Shown: one piece after another, positions 62,865 through 64,000 of the stretch
Layout of the letters: each line of letters opens with the position of its first letter
Position numbering within the stretch: the stretch's first letter is position 1
Source of the DNA: CAIXSE01 sp963765635
GTDB lineage: Bacteria; Actinomycetota; Thermoleophilia; UBA2241
Reading direction: 5' to 3'
Assembly (NCBI GenBank): GCA_963765635.1
Contig: CAVXXF010000004.1
Coordinates: 1,488,001 to 1,552,000, forward strand
Length of the DNA stretch: 64,000 bases
Made by a program: the position numbers and the translations under genes
The notes under the pieces: model-generated
What the model was told of the DNA's origin: nothing
Database searches by the model: none
Seen by the model: only the letters and a program-made list of their open reading frames with translations

Positions 62865-63449
62865 CTAGGAGCTCGTCTCCGTCTTGAAGCTCCTGCCGAT
62901 CGAGTAGGCGCGGCCGATCAGTGCCCCGAGGGCGAAATAGGCACCCGTGTCGGGCGCAAAGGCGAGCGGGTCGAGCCTGCCCACGTCGATATGGCCCTCC
63001 GCGTCCAGGCAGGCCTCGTCGATCTTGACGTCCTTGACCTCGCCGATGAACTGCGTGTGCAGACCGAGCTCATGCACCGCCATGACCTCGCACTCGACGA
63101 TGAGGGGAAACTCGGCAACGTAGGGCGCATCGACGAGCTCGGACCTCACCGGCGTGAGTCCCGTCGCGGCGAACTTGTCGGCCTTGCGCCCCGAGACCAG
63201 ACCGAAGTAGTCCGCGGCGGCGGCCTGCGCGGCGTTCGGCAGGCTGATGGTGAAGGCCTTACGCGCGATGATGTTGCCGTGCGACGCGGTCGCGGCGCGC
63301 AACGAGACGGAGACGCAGGGCGGCCTCGAGCAGGCGATGCCGCCCCAGGCCGCGGTCATCACGTTGGGCCGACCGTCCTCGAGGTAGGTGCCGACGACCA
63401 GTACCGGGGTCGGGTAGAGCAGGGTCTTGGCGCCGACTGACTGCTTCAC
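62865..63449 (-). CDS. Flavin reductase-like (FMN-binding split barrel) protein
   Basis: The 194-residue protein opens LLYPTPVLVVGTYLEDGRPN, VMTAAWGGIACSRPP, SVSLRAATASHGNI, the FMN-binding strands of flavin-reductase-like proteins in which an AW-x-G-x-x-CSxPP signature is typical. Such proteins reduce FMN with NAD(P)H or store flavin. GTG 63449 is backed by GAAGGAGG. Confidence 0.88.
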   Translation of the reverse strand: MKQSVGAKTLLYPTPVLVVGTYLEDGRPNVMTAAWGGIACSRPPCVSVSLRAATASHGNIIARKAFTISLPNAAQAAAADYFGLVSGRKADKFAATGLTPVRSELVDAPYVAEFPLIVECEVMAVHELGLHTQFIGEVKDVKIDEACLDAEGHIDVGRLDPLAFAPDTGAYFALGALIGRAYSIGRSFKTETSS

Positions 63450-63546
63450 GGTTCCTCCTTCGAGAGAGAACGGGATGTGTCACGGAGCATGCTTTGCCGT
63501 TCTTCCATGTGCACTCCTTGGGGGGTTGCCGGGGACAGCCGTGTGC

Positions 63547-64000
63547 CTAGCGCTTCGCGATGGCGATCGAGATCGCGTCGATGCGTGCTATCTCAGCGTC
63601 CGTAGGACGCACGCCCATGGCAGCCGCGGCCGCTGCCGCCTGCTCCGGCCGCGAGGCCCCGGGGATGGCGACGACCGCGTCGCCGTAGCTCGTCACCAGC
63701 CACGCCAAGGCGACCTGCGCCGCCGAGGCTCCATGCGCCTCGCCGACCGCACGCAGTTCGGCGATCAGCGGCGCCGTGCGTCGCAGGCCTTCGGGGGTGA
63801 GGAAGCGGCTCGAGGGGCTGAGCCGCGAACGGCGTCCCCAGGGCAGGGTGCGGGCGAGCGCGGGATCCTCATGGTAGCGCCCCGTGAGGACGCCTTGGGC
63901 GAGCGGCGAATAGGCGATCAGCGTGACGCCCAGCCCTTGCGCGGCGGCGAGCACCCCGTTGGACTCGACGCGGCGGTCGAGCAGGTTGATGCGCACCTGG
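63547..64000 (-). CDS. Aldo/keto reductase, C-terminal part (runs off the window)
   Basis: The visible 150 residues give the C-terminal half of an aldo/keto reductase: RINLLDRRVESNGVLAAAQG, LGVTLIAYSPLAQGVLTGRY, ASAAQVALAWLVTSYGDAVV, AIPGASRPEQAAAAA. The frame is open through base 64000, so the start lies beyond the window. The catalytic Asp/Tyr/Lys/His are in the unseen part. Confidence 0.88.
   Translation of the reverse strand, partial: QVRINLLDRRVESNGVLAAAQGLGVTLIAYSPLAQGVLTGRYHEDPALARTLPWGRRSRLSPSSRFLTPEGLRRTAPLIAELRAVGEAHGASAAQVALAWLVTSYGDAVVAIPGASRPEQAAAAAAAMGVRPTDAEIARIDAISIAIAKR

Overview
The window is high-GC bacterial DNA (GTG and TTG starts, GGAGG-type ribosome sites, GC-rich perfect hairpins) with an actinobacterial flavour: a YtpB/DUF2600 protein, a DUF5679 zinc-ribbon protein, GtrA/GT87-type envelope genes and an IleS with the PGxHH signature. 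I judge it to be an environmental, possibly anaerobic, member of Actinomycetota. This is inference from gene content; no taxonomic marker was searched.

Layout. (1) 1-11.2 kb, + strand: an envelope or exopolysaccharide-type locus with a stand-alone acyl carrier protein, an asparagine-synthase-type amidotransferase, a NAD-synthase paralogue, a deacetylase-like protein, two near-identical tandem exported proteins and an AMP-forming acyl ligase. Two consecutive genes each carry a single frameshift. (2) 11.2-25.4 kb: mostly core genes. These are a GtrA-GT87-epimerase operon, an MtnX-like phosphatase, an MNT-HEPN toxin-antitoxin pair, ileS, a methyltransferase, an orphan Phd-type antitoxin, and a probable nadE-lysC-asd-trxB-trxA operon on the minus strand. 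(3) 25.5-37 kb: small-membrane-protein territory (three DUF4386-like proteins, DUF4389, DUF6326, LapA), a TetR regulator with a striking nested palindromic operator, an MFS transporter and a DUF2600 terpene-synthase-like protein. (4) 37-46 kb: a graveyard of mobile DNA. It holds fragments of hsdR, of zinc-less alcohol dehydrogenases and of four tyrosine-recombinase genes, a broken DUF433/DUF5615 pair, a truncated tRNA-Arg copy and an intact tRNA-Arg(CCT).

(5) 43.1-59.6 kb: a genomic island bracketed by the intact tRNA-Arg(CCT) and a second copy of the tRNA 3' half. Its cargo is a methylotrophy-type catabolic module: one corrinoid protein (MttC-like), three pyrrolysine-free MttB/MtgB-superfamily methyltransferases, an iron-dependent alcohol dehydrogenase, a class III aminotransferase, a Tat/lipoprotein solute-binding protein, an amidase, and a regulator that fuses an IS1595-type transposase zinc ribbon to a TetR domain. 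A conserved ~60-bp promoter segment lies upstream of both the corrinoid-protein gene and the second methyltransferase gene. The likely job is uptake and demethylation of a quaternary-amine compound, perhaps an amide-linked one; the substrate is not determinable from sequence.

(6) 59.6-64 kb: a decayed Kef-type antiporter, a DUF2252 protein, a flavin reductase and the 3' part of an aldo/keto reductase that runs off the window.

The most novel-looking items are the transposase-zinc-ribbon/TetR fusion in its MttB locus, the two-sided duplication around tRNA-Arg, and the NadE paralogue tied to AsnB, ACP and the acyl ligase.
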